A stretch of DNA of 64,000 nt from CAWBJP01 sp044867425 (GTDB taxonomy: Bacteria > Actinomycetota > Acidimicrobiia > IMCC26256 > BP-133): NCBI GenBank assembly GCA_044867425.1, contig JBIOUX010000075.1, positions 25,416 to 89,415 on the forward strand, written 5' to 3'. Position numbers and translations under genes: made by a program. The notes beneath the pieces were generated by a model that saw only the letters and a program-made list of their open reading frames with translations, searched no databases and was not told where the DNA came from. Shown here one piece after another: positions 36,179 through 46,217 of the stretch (position 1 is its first letter; the number at the start of each line of letters is the position of its first letter).

Positions 36179-36922
36179 TCAGCTCCAGTCCCCGGCCAGG
36201 CGCCGAGCGGCGGTATGGGCGGCGGCGGCCGGGCAGGCCCAGTAGTGGTGATCGGTGGCACCCCACAGGGCGGCGATGCAGTCGCCCCCGGCTTCCAGGG
36301 CATCCGCCGGGGTGGACATGCCGAAGGGCCGGTAGTCGGCGAGCAGGGTGGGAAAGCGGTTCCTGGTGTACTGCCAGCCGTGGGCCAGCTCGTGGAGCAC
36401 CACGTAGCGCAGCCGGGCCGGGTTGCCGAAGGCGGTGGGGCCGATCCACACCGTGCGCTGGTCTGACTGGTAGACGCCCCAGTGGCAGCAGTCGTCGGGA
36501 TAGAACCCGACCGTGAGCCGCACCCCGGCGGCCCGCCAGTCCCATCCGCTGCTGTCGGCAATCGCCTCGATCTGCTCCTGGCGGGAGGGCACCGCCACCG
36601 CCGCCGCCACCCGAATGGCCGGGACGGTTGTGGTCGTGGTGGGCGCCGGAGTCGGGGGCGGAGCCGGAGCCGTGGTGGTCGTCGTAGCTGGCGGGGGCTC
36701 GGTGGTGGTCGTGGTCGGCGCCGGTTCGGACGTCGGGGGGGTCGCATTGTCGGCTTCGAGGGACTGGGCCGGGCTCAGCACCTCGGTATCCGGGGCGGGC
36801 GTGACCGCCGCACCGCTGCCGTGAGCCGACACCCCGGCGAAGCCGACGGCAGCGGCGACCATGACCCAGCCCGTGAGCACTCTGTGGCGCGCCGAACCGG
36901 CGTTGCGAACCTTCCCCAGCAT
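36179..36922 (-). CDS. Secreted HExxH metalloprotease-like protein
   Basis: A 247-aa exported protein: signal sequence (WVMVAAAVGFAGVSA), a Thr/Pro-rich linker with several runs of Thr, then a compact domain with HELAH inside YVVLHELAHGWQYTRN, the zinc-binding motif of gluzincins. A later Asp (GGDCIAALW) could be the third ligand. Cysteines (CCHW, DC, AC) could make disulfides. GGAGG precedes the ATG. It converges with the DJ-1 gene, stops 14 bp apart. Catalysis is inferred. Confidence 0.78.
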   Translation of the reverse strand: MLGKVRNAGSARHRVLTGWVMVAAAVGFAGVSAHGSGAAVTPAPDTEVLSPAQSLEADNATPPTSEPAPTTTTTEPPPATTTTTAPAPPPTPAPTTTTTVPAIRVAAAVAVPSRQEQIEAIADSSGWDWRAAGVRLTVGFYPDDCCHWGVYQSDQRTVWIGPTAFGNPARLRYVVLHELAHGWQYTRNRFPTLLADYRPFGMSTPADALEAGGDCIAALWGATDHHYWACPAAAAHTAARRLAGDWS

Positions 36923-37038
36923 GATTCCTCCGATGCCCCAAGCACCATCGGCCTTCCGCCCCTACCCAGCCGGGCGGAATGGGATGTATGGGTTACATCG
37001 GCGCGTACGGCCCCACGGTTGAGGCGCGGTTGGAAGAA

Positions 37039-37197
37039 TCAGGAACGGCGCTCCCACACCGACACCGTGTTCCCGTCCTTCACGAAGACGTGGGCCAGGC
37101 GCCAGCCGTCGTCCCACCGGTGATTGCAGGCGTCGGCGTACTGCCCGACGCTGAGGTCGGCCTTGTTCACCGTCACGTCGTAGTGCTGCTCAGCCAT
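37039..37197 (-). CDS. DUF4177-like small protein
   Basis: A 52-aa protein whose end (DDGWRLAHVFVKDGNTVSVWERR) resembles DUF4177: the GW-x-L and the following strands fit. ATG 37197 has GGAGGG nine bases upstream. Longer starts exist but have no ribosome site. Function unknown. Confidence 0.6.
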   Translation of the reverse strand: MAEQHYDVTVNKADLSVGQYADACNHRWDDGWRLAHVFVKDGNTVSVWERRS

Positions 37198-37373
37198 CAC
37201 GTGTCTCCCTCCGTACCCGCCGGGCGGCGCGAATGGTGCCAGCTGGTTCGCTGGAGACTGTTGTCTACAACACGCGGAAAGCGTGGTGGCGGCCACGGAT
37301 CGGGGGGTCACGGCAGTTCAGGCTCTCGCCACCAGGGGGGCAGGGTGCCGCCCGGAAAGAAGGAGAGCGCCAC

Positions 37374-37622
37374 ACGTCGACTTCCACGAACCCGAACAAG
37401 GCGGGTTCCATCGTCCGCCGCTTCGGTGTCGCCGTCGCCCTGTCCACGGCCGGCATCCTCATGACGGGCGCTGGCGCCCAGGCCGCCAGCCCCTCCCGGC
37501 CGTTCGAGCGGGTCCCGAGCTACGCCCCCGACCGCTTTTCCTGCTACATGAACGCCTCCGAGGGCAGACCCGCGTCCGTCAGAGTGCCTTGCGGGCGAGG
37601 CCTTGAGGGTCGTGCACCTTGA
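37374..37622 (+). pseudogene. Signal-peptide ORF with ACG instead of a start codon
   Basis: A good ribosome site (AAGGAG, 37360-37365) is followed after eight bases not by ATG but by ACG (37374). The frame then encodes a basic N-terminus, a hydrophobic helix and an AQAAS cleavage site (VRRFGVAVALSTAGILMTGA), followed by about 45 residues with Cys pairs; the last third overlaps the antisense Crp/Fnr gene. One base change, ACG to ATG, would restore a normal secreted protein. The gene may be dead, or it may use ACG. The 3' end seems truncated by the neighbour. Confidence 0.55.
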
Positions 37623-38231
37623 CCTGTCCCCGCCCGACGACCAGCAGGCCGGCTTCCTGGGCCTTCTTCAGCACGCGGTTCACGGTCGGCCGCGTGGTCC
37701 CGGCCAGGCTGGCGAGATCCTCTTGGGTGAGCGACACGACGGTGCCGGCCCCCTTGGGGTCGTAGACCCGAAGCACGTCCAGCAGGCGGCGGAGGACCCG
37801 CCGTTCGGCAGGAACGAACAAGGCGTCGAGCAACTGCTGGGTGAGGCAGCGGATCTGGGTCGCCATCACCTCAGTGACGAACAGCTCCACCGAGGGTTGG
37901 GCACGGCGGAGATCCAGGAACACGTCCCGGGTGATGGCGCGCGTCTCCACCGGCTCCAGCGCCACGACTGAGGCCGTGCGCCTTTCGCCGGGCAGGAACA
38001 GCGCCAGTTCGCCGAAGAAGTCCCCGGGCCCGAGGATGGTCAGGGTGGCCACGTCGCCGAGCGGAGTGGCGACCCGGATCGCCACCCTGCCCTTGGCCAT
38101 GAGGTGCATGGTGTCCCGGGGTCACCCTCGTGGAAGATCACCTCGTTGCGGCGGAAACGACGTCGGATACACCGGTCGAGAAAGCACTTCCGATCTTCCT
38201 CGCGCAGCCCCGCCAGCACGGGCCATTCCAT
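37579..38231 (-). pseudogene. Crp/Fnr-type regulator, interrupted by one frameshift
   Basis: The protein begins at ATG 38231 (EWPVLAGLREEDRKCFLDR, then FRRNEVIFHEGDPG) and continues in another frame from about 38112 (HLMAKGRVAIRVATPLG, then GDFFGELALF) through a C-terminal winged helix (LTQEDLASLAGTTRPTVNRVL). The change of frame falls in a run of three C (38115-38117) on the plus strand; a fourth C would restore GDPGDTMHLM, as in intact relatives. The fold and all residues are otherwise sound. It may be a true mutation or an assembly error in a GC homopolymer. Confidence 0.72.
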
Positions 38232-38321
38232 CCCGGGCAGTGTGCCTCCCGGAGCACGAACTCCGCTACTGGTGGGGTTCGCCCGGTTGCAGGTCCTCGC
38301 CTTCGCCGGACACCCCGCCGG

Positions 38322-41300
38322 ATGGACCATCATTGGGGTGTGGGCCTGTACGACCCCAAGTACGAACATGACGGCTGCGGCGTGGCGCTGGTCGCCCGCC
38401 TGGACGGCGTCGCCTCGCACGAGACGATCCGGCGCGGCCTGACGTCGCTCCGGTGCATGGAGCACCGGGGAGCCGAGGGGGCGGACGCCGACACCGGTGA
38501 CGGGGCGGGCATCCTCCTCCAGCTCCCCGACCGCTTCTTCCGGGCCACGGCCACCTTCGAACTGCCCGAGCCCGGTCGCTACGCCGTGGCCGTGCTGTTC
38601 CTCCCCACCGACAGCGACCGCCGGCTGGCTCTGGAGCGTCTCTTTGTGACCGAGCTCGCCCGGCGGGGCCTCGAGGTCCTCGGCTGGCGGGACGTGCCCG
38701 TCAGGCCCGAGCATGCCGGCCGGGTGGCGCGCACCACGGCGCCGGTCATCCGCCAGCTGTTCATCGGATGCCCCCACCATCTCGACAGCCAGGACGCCTT
38801 CGAACGGGCCCTCTACATCGCCCGGCGCTCGGCCGAGATCGCCTCCGGCGAAGAACTGATCGTCCCCACCTGCTCGTCGCGGACGGTCGTCTACAAGGGG
38901 ATGGTCAGCGCTCCCCAGCTGCCCCGCTTCTACCCCGACCTCACCGACGACCGGCTGGAGTCGGCCCTCTGCCTGGTCCACTCCCGGTTCTCCACCAACA
39001 CCTTCCCGAGCTGGGAACTGGCCCACCCCTACCGGATGATCGCCCACAACGGCGAGGTCAACACCCTGGAGGGCAACCGCAACTGGATGCGGGCCCGTCA
39101 CTCGCAGCTCGAGTCGGACCTCCTCGGCCCGGCCCTGGCCGACCTGCACCCCATCATCCGCCCCGGCGGCTCGGACTCGGCCACGCTCAACAACGTGGCC
39201 GAGCTGCTGGTGATGGCCGGTCGGTCGTTGCCCCACGCCCTCATGATGCTCATCCCCGAGGCCTATGAGGGCCGGGACGACCTGCCCGACGAGGTGCGCG
39301 ACTTCTTCCGCTACCACTCCTGCCTGATGGAGCCTTGGGACGGGCCGGCGTCGGTCAGCTTCACCGACGGCCGGGTCATCGGCGCCACCCTGGACCGCAA
39401 CGGGCTGCGCCCGGGACGCTGGGCCGTGACCAAGGACGGCTGGGTGGTGCTGGCCTCCGAAGCCGGCACCCTGCCCATCGAACCCGCCCTGGTGCAAGCC
39501 AAGGGCCGCCTGCGGCCCGGCCGGCTGTTCGTCGTGGACCTGGAAGCCGGCCAGGTGTTCGCCGACGGGCAGGTGGAGGCGGCGCTGGCCGCCCGGCGGC
39601 CCTTCGGCCAGTGGTACGAAGACGCAGTCCTCCACCTCTCAGATCTCCCCGACGTGCCCGAGCGGCTCCGGCCCATGGAGCCCCTGCGCACCCGCCAGCT
39701 GGCCTTCGGCTGGACGGACGAGGACGTGCGCCTGCTGGTGTCACCCCTGGCATCCAAGGCCAAGGAAGCCGACGGGTCCATGGGCAGCGATGTGCCCCTG
39801 GCCGTGCTCTCCGACCAGGCTCCGTCGCTGTTCGCCTACTTCAAGCAGCGCTTCGCCCAGGTCACCAACCCGGCCATCGATCCCATCCGGGAGAACATCG
39901 TCATGAGCCTCCAGACCGGCGTCGGCCCGGAGCTCAACCTGCTGGAGGAGACGCCCAACCACCCCCATCAGCTGGTCATGGACCAGCCCGTCCTCCAGAA
40001 CCACGAGCTCCGCCGGCTGCGGGCGGTGGACCACTACGTCTTCGTCACCGAGACGCTCGACTGCACCTGGCCCGTCGCCGAGGGCCCGGCCGGCCTGGCC
40101 AAGGCTCTGGACCGCCTGTGCGGCGACGCCCGGTCCGCCGTCGGCGTGGGCACCACCATCATCATCCTCTCCGACCGGGCGGTGAGCGCCGAGCGGGTGC
40201 CCATCCCCGCCCTGCTGGCCGTCTCCGCCGTCCACCACCACCTGGTCCGGCTCGGCACCCGGTTGCGGACCGGCCTGGTGGTCGAGTCCGGCGAACCCCG
40301 CGAGGTCCACCACATCGCCTGCTTACTGGGTTACGGGGCCAGCGCCGTGAACCCCTACCTGCTCTTCGAGTCGCTGCCCGACATGATCGCCTCGGGAGAG
40401 CTGCCCGCCGGCACCACCCCCGAGCAGGCGGCGGCCGCCGTGGTGGCGGGCATCGGCAAGGGCCTGCTCAAGGTCCTGTCCAAGATGGGGATCTCGACGG
40501 TCCAGTCGTACACCGGGGCCCAGATCTTCGAGGCCGTCGGGCTCGACGCCGACCTCGTCGACCGGCACTTCCACGGCACCGCCTCCCGCATCGGCGGGGT
40601 GGGCCTCGACGTGCTGGCCCGGGAGGCCCTGGACCGCCACGCCCGGGCCTATCCGGCGCGTCACGACACCCTCCTGCCCCCCGGTGGCGTCTACGCCTGG
40701 CGGCGCTTCGGCGAGGTCCACCAGTGGAGCCCGGACGTCGTGGCCCAGCTGCAGCGGGCGGTGCGGGCCGAGGACGGGGGAGGGCGAGCGGCCTACGCCG
40801 AGTTCGCCCGCCTGGCCAACGAGGCCAACGGCCGGCGGGCCACCCTGCGGGGGCTGCTGCGCTTCCGGGACGCGGCCGAGCCCCTGCCGCTCGAGGCGGT
40901 GGAGCCGGCAGCGGAGATCGTCAAGCGCTTCGCCACCGGCGCCATGAGCCTGGGGTCGATCTCCCCCGAGGCCCACGAGACCCTGGCCGTGGCCATGAAC
41001 CGCATCGGGGGCAAGTCGAACTCCGGGGAGGGCGGCGAGGACTCCCGCCGGAACGCCCCCGACGCCAAGGGCGACCGGCGCCACTCCGCCATCCGACAGG
41101 TGGCCTCGGCCCGCTTCGGCGTCACCATCGACTACCTGGTCCATGCCGACCAGCTCCAGATCAAGGTGGCGCAGGGAGCCAAGCCGGGTGAGGGCGGGCA
41201 GCTCCCGGGCCACAAGGTGAGCGACTACATCGCCCAGCTCCGTCACGCCACCCCGGGGGTGGAGCTGATCTCGCCGCCGCCCCACCATGACATCTACTCC

Positions 41301-42830
41301 ATCGAGGATCTCAAGCAGCTCATCTATGACCTGCGCTGCGCCAACCCGCAGGCGTCGGTGTCGGTCAAGCTGGTCGCCGAGGTGGGGGTGGGCACTGTGG
41401 CCGCCGGTGTGGCCAAGGCCGGCGCCGACCATGTGGTGATCGCGGGCCACGAAGGCGGGACCGGCTCCTCACCGCTCTCCAGCATCCAGTCGGCCGGCCT
41501 GCCCTGGGAGCTGGGACTGGCCGAGACCCAGCAGACGCTGGTCCGCAACGACCTGCGCTCCCGCATCGCCGTCGAAGTCGACGGGCAGATGAAGACCGGG
41601 CGGGACGTCGTCATTGCCGGGCTGCTGGGCGCCGAGGAGATGGGGTTCTCCACCGCCCCGCTCATCGCCACCGGCTGCATCATGATGCGGGTCTGCCATC
41701 TCAACACCTGCCCGGTGGGGATCGCCACCCAGGACGAGAGGCTGCGCAAGCGCTTCGAGGGCACGCCCGAGCACGTCATCAACTACTTCTTCCTGGTGGC
41801 CGAGGAGGCCCGGGAGATCATGGCCCGCCTGGGCATCGCCCGCTTCGACGACCTCATCGGGCGCTCCGACCTCCTCGAGCTCGACGCCGCCATCACCCAC
41901 TGGAAGGCGTCGGGCGTGGACCTGTCCGCCGTGCTGGAACCGGCGGATACGGTGAACCCCGGGGACACCCCGAACCCCCAGCCGGCGACCATCCGGCACA
42001 AGGTGGCCGACCCTCCCCCGGTGCTCGGCGACGCCATGGACCACGAGCTGATCAGCGCCGCCCAGCCGGCACTGAGGGAGCGGCGTCCCGTCGCCCTCGA
42101 GCGGTCGATCACCAACCGCAACCGCTGCGTGGGCGGCCTGCTGTCCTCCGCCATCGCCCGGACCTACGGGGAGCAGGGTCTGCCCGAAGCGACCGTGGCC
42201 ATCCGCTTCTCGGGTTCGGCGGGTCAGAGCTTCGGCGCCTGGCTGGCCGCCGGCGTCGAGTTCACCCTCTTCGGCGAGGCCAACGACTACGCCGGCAAGG
42301 GTCTTTCCGGCGGCGTGCTCGTCATCCGGCCGCCGGAGGAGTCGACGTTCGTGGCCGAGGACAACGTCATCGTGGGCAACACCGTCCTCTACGGGGCCAC
42401 GTCGGGCCGGGCCTTCTTCCGGGGCCTGGCCGGCGAGCGCTTCGCCGTCCGCAACTCGGGCGTGGCCGCCGTCGTCGAGGGGGTCGGCGACCACGGCTGC
42501 GAGTACATGACGGGCGGGACAGTGGTGGTCCTGGGCGAGACGGGGCGCAACTTCGCCGCCGGGATGAGCGGGGGGATCGCCTACGTTCTGGACGAGGCCG
42601 GGGTCTTCCCCCGCCGGTGCAACACCGACCTGGTGGCCCTGGAGGAACCCGGCGCCGACGACCTCGATCACGTCCGGCGCCTGGTCACCGAACACGCCGA
42701 GCGCACCGGCTCCACGCTGGCCCAAGGCCTGCTGGAGGATTGGGCCGAGCGATCGGCCCGCTTCGTCAAGGTCATGCCCAAGGACTACAAGCGGGCCCTG
42801 GAAAGGCTCGCCGCCACGAGGACGGCGTAG
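38322..42830 (+). CDS. gltB: Glutamate synthase large subunit
   Basis: A 1502-aa subunit of NADPH glutamate synthase. The nucleophile cysteine of the glutaminase domain is Cys19 (YEHDGCGV), exposed after removal of a short propeptide. The middle has the FMN/synthase domain (KSNSGEGGEDSRRN, and HEGGTGSSPLSS) and the cysteines for the 3Fe-4S cluster (CHLNTCPVGIATQ). The C-terminal beta-helix (NDYAGKGLSGG) closes the protein. ATG 38322 is preferred over earlier ones because homology begins there. The next gene starts one base inside its stop. About residues 1212-1220 (NPGDTPNPQ) come from the dispersed repeat. Confidence 0.95.
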   Translation: MDHHWGVGLYDPKYEHDGCGVALVARLDGVASHETIRRGLTSLRCMEHRGAEGADADTGDGAGILLQLPDRFFRATATFELPEPGRYAVAVLFLPTDSDRRLALERLFVTELARRGLEVLGWRDVPVRPEHAGRVARTTAPVIRQLFIGCPHHLDSQDAFERALYIARRSAEIASGEELIVPTCSSRTVVYKGMVSAPQLPRFYPDLTDDRLESALCLVHSRFSTNTFPSWELAHPYRMIAHNGEVNTLEGNRNWMRARHSQLESDLLGPALADLHPIIRPGGSDSATLNNVAELLVMAGRSLPHALMMLIPEAYEGRDDLPDEVRDFFRYHSCLMEPWDGPASVSFTDGRVIGATLDRNGLRPGRWAVTKDGWVVLASEAGTLPIEPALVQAKGRLRPGRLFVVDLEAGQVFADGQVEAALAARRPFGQWYEDAVLHLSDLPDVPERLRPMEPLRTRQLAFGWTDEDVRLLVSPLASKAKEADGSMGSDVPLAVLSDQAPSLFAYFKQRFAQVTNPAIDPIRENIVMSLQTGVGPELNLLEETPNHPHQLVMDQPVLQNHELRRLRAVDHYVFVTETLDCTWPVAEGPAGLAKALDRLCGDARSAVGVGTTIIILSDRAVSAERVPIPALLAVSAVHHHLVRLGTRLRTGLVVESGEPREVHHIACLLGYGASAVNPYLLFESLPDMIASGELPAGTTPEQAAAAVVAGIGKGLLKVLSKMGISTVQSYTGAQIFEAVGLDADLVDRHFHGTASRIGGVGLDVLAREALDRHARAYPARHDTLLPPGGVYAWRRFGEVHQWSPDVVAQLQRAVRAEDGGGRAAYAEFARLANEANGRRATLRGLLRFRDAAEPLPLEAVEPAAEIVKRFATGAMSLGSISPEAHETLAVAMNRIGGKSNSGEGGEDSRRNAPDAKGDRRHSAIRQVASARFGVTIDYLVHADQLQIKVAQGAKPGEGGQLPGHKVSDYIAQLRHATPGVELISPPPHHDIYSIEDLKQLIYDLRCANPQASVSVKLVAEVGVGTVAAGVAKAGADHVVIAGHEGGTGSSPLSSIQSAGLPWELGLAETQQTLVRNDLRSRIAVEVDGQMKTGRDVVIAGLLGAEEMGFSTAPLIATGCIMMRVCHLNTCPVGIATQDERLRKRFEGTPEHVINYFFLVAEEAREIMARLGIARFDDLIGRSDLLELDAAITHWKASGVDLSAVLEPADTVNPGDTPNPQPATIRHKVADPPPVLGDAMDHELISAAQPALRERRPVALERSITNRNRCVGGLLSSAIARTYGEQGLPEATVAIRFSGSAGQSFGAWLAAGVEFTLFGEANDYAGKGLSGGVLVIRPPEESTFVAEDNVIVGNTVLYGATSGRAFFRGLAGERFAVRNSGVAAVVEGVGDHGCEYMTGGTVVVLGETGRNFAAGMSGGIAYVLDEAGVFPRRCNTDLVALEEPGADDLDHVRRLVTEHAERTGSTLAQGLLEDWAERSARFVKVMPKDYKRALERLAATRTA
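41955..41980 (+). repeat. Dispersed GC-rich repeat, copy in gltB
   Basis: Forward copy (AACCCCGGGGACACCCCG then AACCCCCA). In frame as NPGDTPNPQ in the linker between the synthase domain and the C-terminal beta-helix of GltB. Confidence 0.8.
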
Positions 42831-44284
42831 TGCCCGATCCGGTCGGATTCCTCAAGATCGGGCGGGCCATGGCCGGCGACCCGCACCGGGACCCGGCCGA
42901 GCGGGTCCACGACTATCACGAGGTGTTCACCCTCCTGCCCGCCCCCCAGGTTCGGGAACAGGCGCAGCGCTGCATGGCCTGCGGCGTCCCCTTCTGCCAC
43001 AACGGATGCCCGTTGGGCAACCTCATCCCGGAGTGGAACGACCTCGTCTACCAGGACCGGTGGCGGGAGGCCTACGAGCGCCTCGACTACACCAACAACT
43101 TCCCCGAGTTCACCGGGTTCACCTGTCCGGCACCGTGCGAGGCGGCCTGCGTGCTGGAGATCAACGACGACCCGGTGATGATCAAGCAGATCGAGCTGTC
43201 CATCATCGAGCGGGCGTTCGAGGAGGGCTGGGTGGTGCCCCGTCCCCCGGCGCAGCGCACCGGCCGGAGCGTGGCCGTGGTCGGGTCGGGGCCGGCGGGC
43301 ATGGCCGCCGCCGCCCAGCTCAACTACTCGGGACATGCGGTGGTGGTCTACGAGCGGGACGAAGCGCCCGGTGGCCTCCTGCGCTTCGGGATCCCCGACT
43401 TCAAGCTGGAGAAGCGCTTCGTCGAACGGCGGGTGGCCGTGCTCGAGGCGGAGGGGATCGAGTTCCGCTGCAACACCGACGTGGGCGTGGACATCTCGGC
43501 CTCCGATCTGCGGGCCCGCCACGACGCCGTGGTGGTGGCCGTCGGGGCCCGCCTGCACCGGGAGCTGGACGTGCCCGGCGCCAAGCTGGAAGGCGTCCAT
43601 CTGGCCATGGACTACCTCTACGACCGCAACCGGGCGGTCTCCGCGGAGTCGACCAGGACTGGCAACGTGGCCGGGGCCCGTTACGAGGCCACCATCACCG
43701 CCGCCGGCAAGCACGTGGTCGTCATCGGCGGGGGTGACACCGCGGCCGACTGCATCGCCAACGCCCACCGGGAGCGGGCGTTGTCGGTGACCCAGCTCGA
43801 CCGGTACCCGCCGCCCGGCGGCACCCGGCCCCGGGAGATCACGACGTGGCCGGAGATGCCCCGGCGCCTGCCCTCCACCTACGCCCTGGACGAAGGCGGC
43901 CAGCGCTATTTCGACGTCGCCACCCTGGCCCTGTCCGGCGACAAGCGGGTCGACACCGTGCACACCGCCACGTCGGCCGGCCCGCCGCTCTTCGAGCCGG
44001 TTCCCGGCACCGAGAGATCGTTCCCCGCCGACCTGGTGCTCGTCGCCATCGGCTTCGCCGGCCCGGAACGGGACGCCTTCCTCGCCCAGCTGGGGCTGGA
44101 CGAGGACGCCGCCGGCAACATCGCCGCCCCCGGCTACGAGACTTCCACCGAGGGGGTCTTCGCCTGCGGCGACGCCCGCCGGGGCCAGTCCATCGTGGTG
44201 TGGGCCATCAACGAGGCCCGGGAATGCGCCACCGTCGTCGACCGCTACCTCGCCGGCCTGGTTTCTCAAGGTGGTTGCGATTGA
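42830..44284 (+). CDS. gltD: Glutamate synthase small subunit
   Basis: A 484-aa flavoprotein. The N-terminal cysteine motifs (CMACGVPFCHNGCPLGN and CPAPCEAAC) hold two 4Fe-4S clusters; GSGPAGMAAAAQL and later IGGGDTAADC bind FAD and NADPH. It takes electrons from NADPH and passes them to GltB. The GTG start at 42830 shares its first base with the gltB stop. Confidence 0.94.
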   Translation: MPDPVGFLKIGRAMAGDPHRDPAERVHDYHEVFTLLPAPQVREQAQRCMACGVPFCHNGCPLGNLIPEWNDLVYQDRWREAYERLDYTNNFPEFTGFTCPAPCEAACVLEINDDPVMIKQIELSIIERAFEEGWVVPRPPAQRTGRSVAVVGSGPAGMAAAAQLNYSGHAVVVYERDEAPGGLLRFGIPDFKLEKRFVERRVAVLEAEGIEFRCNTDVGVDISASDLRARHDAVVVAVGARLHRELDVPGAKLEGVHLAMDYLYDRNRAVSAESTRTGNVAGARYEATITAAGKHVVVIGGGDTAADCIANAHRERALSVTQLDRYPPPGGTRPREITTWPEMPRRLPSTYALDEGGQRYFDVATLALSGDKRVDTVHTATSAGPPLFEPVPGTERSFPADLVLVAIGFAGPERDAFLAQLGLDEDAAGNIAAPGYETSTEGVFACGDARRGQSIVVWAINEARECATVVDRYLAGLVSQGGCD

Positions 44285-44299
44285 CCCCCTGTCAGGGGG
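44285..44299. terminator. Hairpin between gltD and the convergent ABC exporter gene
   Basis: CCCCCTGTCAGGGGG directly follows the gltD stop and can form a 5-7 bp stem. It could end transcription from either side, but no T-run follows, so it is a weak candidate. Confidence 0.35.
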
Positions 44300-44333
44300 A
44301 GAAGCGCGACCACCTCGTCATGGGGCGCGGCGG

Positions 44334-46217
44334 TCACGCCACGGCGGTTGAACCCGGGTCGTCGGCGAACTGGGTCTGGTACAGCTCGGCGTAGCGGCCG
44401 CCGGCGGCCAGCAGCTCGTGGTGCCGACCCCGCTCCACGATCCGGCCGTACTCCACCACCAGGATCAGATCCGCCTCCCGGATGGTCGACAGGCGGTGGG
44501 CGATGACCAGGGCCGTGCGGCCGGCCAGGGCGTCGACCAGGGCGGCCTGCACCGCCGCTTCGGAGGCCGAGTCGAGATGGGCGGTGGCCTCGTCGAGAAT
44601 GACGACACGGGGCTGGGCCAGCAGCAGCCGGGCGATGGTGAGGCGCTGGCGCTCCCCGCCCGAGAGGCGGTAGCCCCGCTCCCCCACCACGGTGTCCAGC
44701 CCGTCGGGCAGCGACGCCACCAAGTCGGCCAAGCGGGCCCGGCGCAGGGTGTCCCACAGCTCCTCGTCGGTGGCGCCGGGCCGGGCGAAGCGCAGGTTCT
44801 CGGCGATGGTGTCGTGGAACAGGTGCCCGTCCTGGGTGACCATGCCCAGCGTCTGGCGGAGGGAGTCGAAGGACAGGTCCCGCACGTCGACCCCCGAGAG
44901 GCGCACCGCGCCTCCGTCCACGTCGTAGAGGCGGGGGGCGAGCGAGGCGATCGTGGACTTGCCGCCTCCCGAGGAACCCACCAGGGCCACCAGCTGGCCA
45001 GGCTCGACCCGGAAGGAGACCCCGTGGAGGATCTGGCTGCCACCCCGGGTGTCGAGGGTCGCCACCTCCTCCAGGGAGGCCAGCGACACCTTGTCGGCCG
45101 ACGGGTAGCCGAAGCGCACGTCGTCGAACTCGATGGTCACCGGGCCCTCGGGCACCCGAACGGCGTCGGGCTTCTCGGTGATCAGCGGCTCCAGGTCGAG
45201 CACCTCGAAGACGCGCTCGAAGCTCACCAGGGCGGACATGATGTCGACCCGGGCGCTGGCCAGGGCGGTGAGCGGAGCGTAGAGGCGGGTCAGGAGCAGG
45301 GCCAGGGTGACGACGGTGCCGGGCTCGAGCCGGCCCCGGAGCGCCAGCCAGCCGCCCAGGCCGTAGACCAGGGCCAGGGCCAGGGCCGACACGAGGGTGA
45401 GGGCGGTGAGGAACACCCACTGGGCCATGGCGCTGCGCACGCCGATGTCGGCGACCCGCTGGGCCCGGTAGCCGAACTCGCTGGCCTCGGCGGCGGGCCG
45501 GCCGAACAGCTTGACGAGGGTGGCCCCCGGGGCGGAGAACCGCTCCGTCATCTGGGTGGTCATGGCCGCGTTGTGGTCGGCCGCCTCGCGCTCCAGGTGG
45601 GCCAGCCGGGATCCCATGCGCCGGGCGGGGACCACGAAGACGGGCAGCAGGACGAGGGCCAGGGCGGTGATGCCCCAGGACAGGCGGAGCATCACGCCCA
45701 GCGTCAGGAGCAGGGCGATCACGTTGCTGACCACCCCCGACAGGGTCCAGGTGAACGCCCGCTGGGCGCCGATCACGTCGTTGTTGAGCCGGCTCACCAG
45801 GGCGCCGGTCCGGGTGCGGGTGAAGAACGCCACCGGCATGCGCTGCACATGGCTGAACACGGCACGGCGCAGGTCGAGGATCAGGTTCTCGCCGATCCGG
45901 GCCGAGTACCAGCGGGTGACCAGACCCGTGCTGGCATCCAGCACGGCGACCACGGCGATGAGCACCGCCAGGCCCACCACTGTCCCGGCCGCCTTCTGCT
46001 TCACGATGGCGTCGACCACCCGGCCGGCCAGCACCGGGGTGGCCACGGCCAGGACGGCGGCCACCACGCTGAACAAGATGAAGACGGCGAGCGACCGCCG
46101 GTGGGGGCGGGCAAAACCGGCGACCCGGCGCAAGGTGGCCCGGCTGAAGGTACGCCGGGGCATGTCGCCCTCCATGGCGCTGTGCAGCGCCATCCAGTGA
46201 CTGAAACCCATGTCCAT
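44334..46217 (-). CDS. ABC exporter, fused permease and ATPase
   Basis: A 627-aa half-transporter: six membrane helices (about 30-310) and one ATPase with Walker A GSSGGGKST, signature LSGGERQRL and Walker B VVILDEATAHLDS. It would dimerise and export a lipid, peptide or drug. An insert between the membrane and ATPase parts (SLASLEEVATLDTRGGSQIL) replaces the usual short linker. Two close starts (46217 and 46211) are possible; the first is chosen. It converges with gltD. Confidence 0.9.
   Translation of the reverse strand: MDMGFSHWMALHSAMEGDMPRRTFSRATLRRVAGFARPHRRSLAVFILFSVVAAVLAVATPVLAGRVVDAIVKQKAAGTVVGLAVLIAVVAVLDASTGLVTRWYSARIGENLILDLRRAVFSHVQRMPVAFFTRTRTGALVSRLNNDVIGAQRAFTWTLSGVVSNVIALLLTLGVMLRLSWGITALALVLLPVFVVPARRMGSRLAHLEREAADHNAAMTTQMTERFSAPGATLVKLFGRPAAEASEFGYRAQRVADIGVRSAMAQWVFLTALTLVSALALALVYGLGGWLALRGRLEPGTVVTLALLLTRLYAPLTALASARVDIMSALVSFERVFEVLDLEPLITEKPDAVRVPEGPVTIEFDDVRFGYPSADKVSLASLEEVATLDTRGGSQILHGVSFRVEPGQLVALVGSSGGGKSTIASLAPRLYDVDGGAVRLSGVDVRDLSFDSLRQTLGMVTQDGHLFHDTIAENLRFARPGATDEELWDTLRRARLADLVASLPDGLDTVVGERGYRLSGGERQRLTIARLLLAQPRVVILDEATAHLDSASEAAVQAALVDALAGRTALVIAHRLSTIREADLILVVEYGRIVERGRHHELLAAGGRYAELYQTQFADDPGSTAVA

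Noticed and set aside
38040..39635. 531-codon minus-strand frame across the start of gltB
   Set aside because: Only its last 60 or so residues are real (start of the Crp/Fnr gene). The rest is antisense to gltB and of biased composition.
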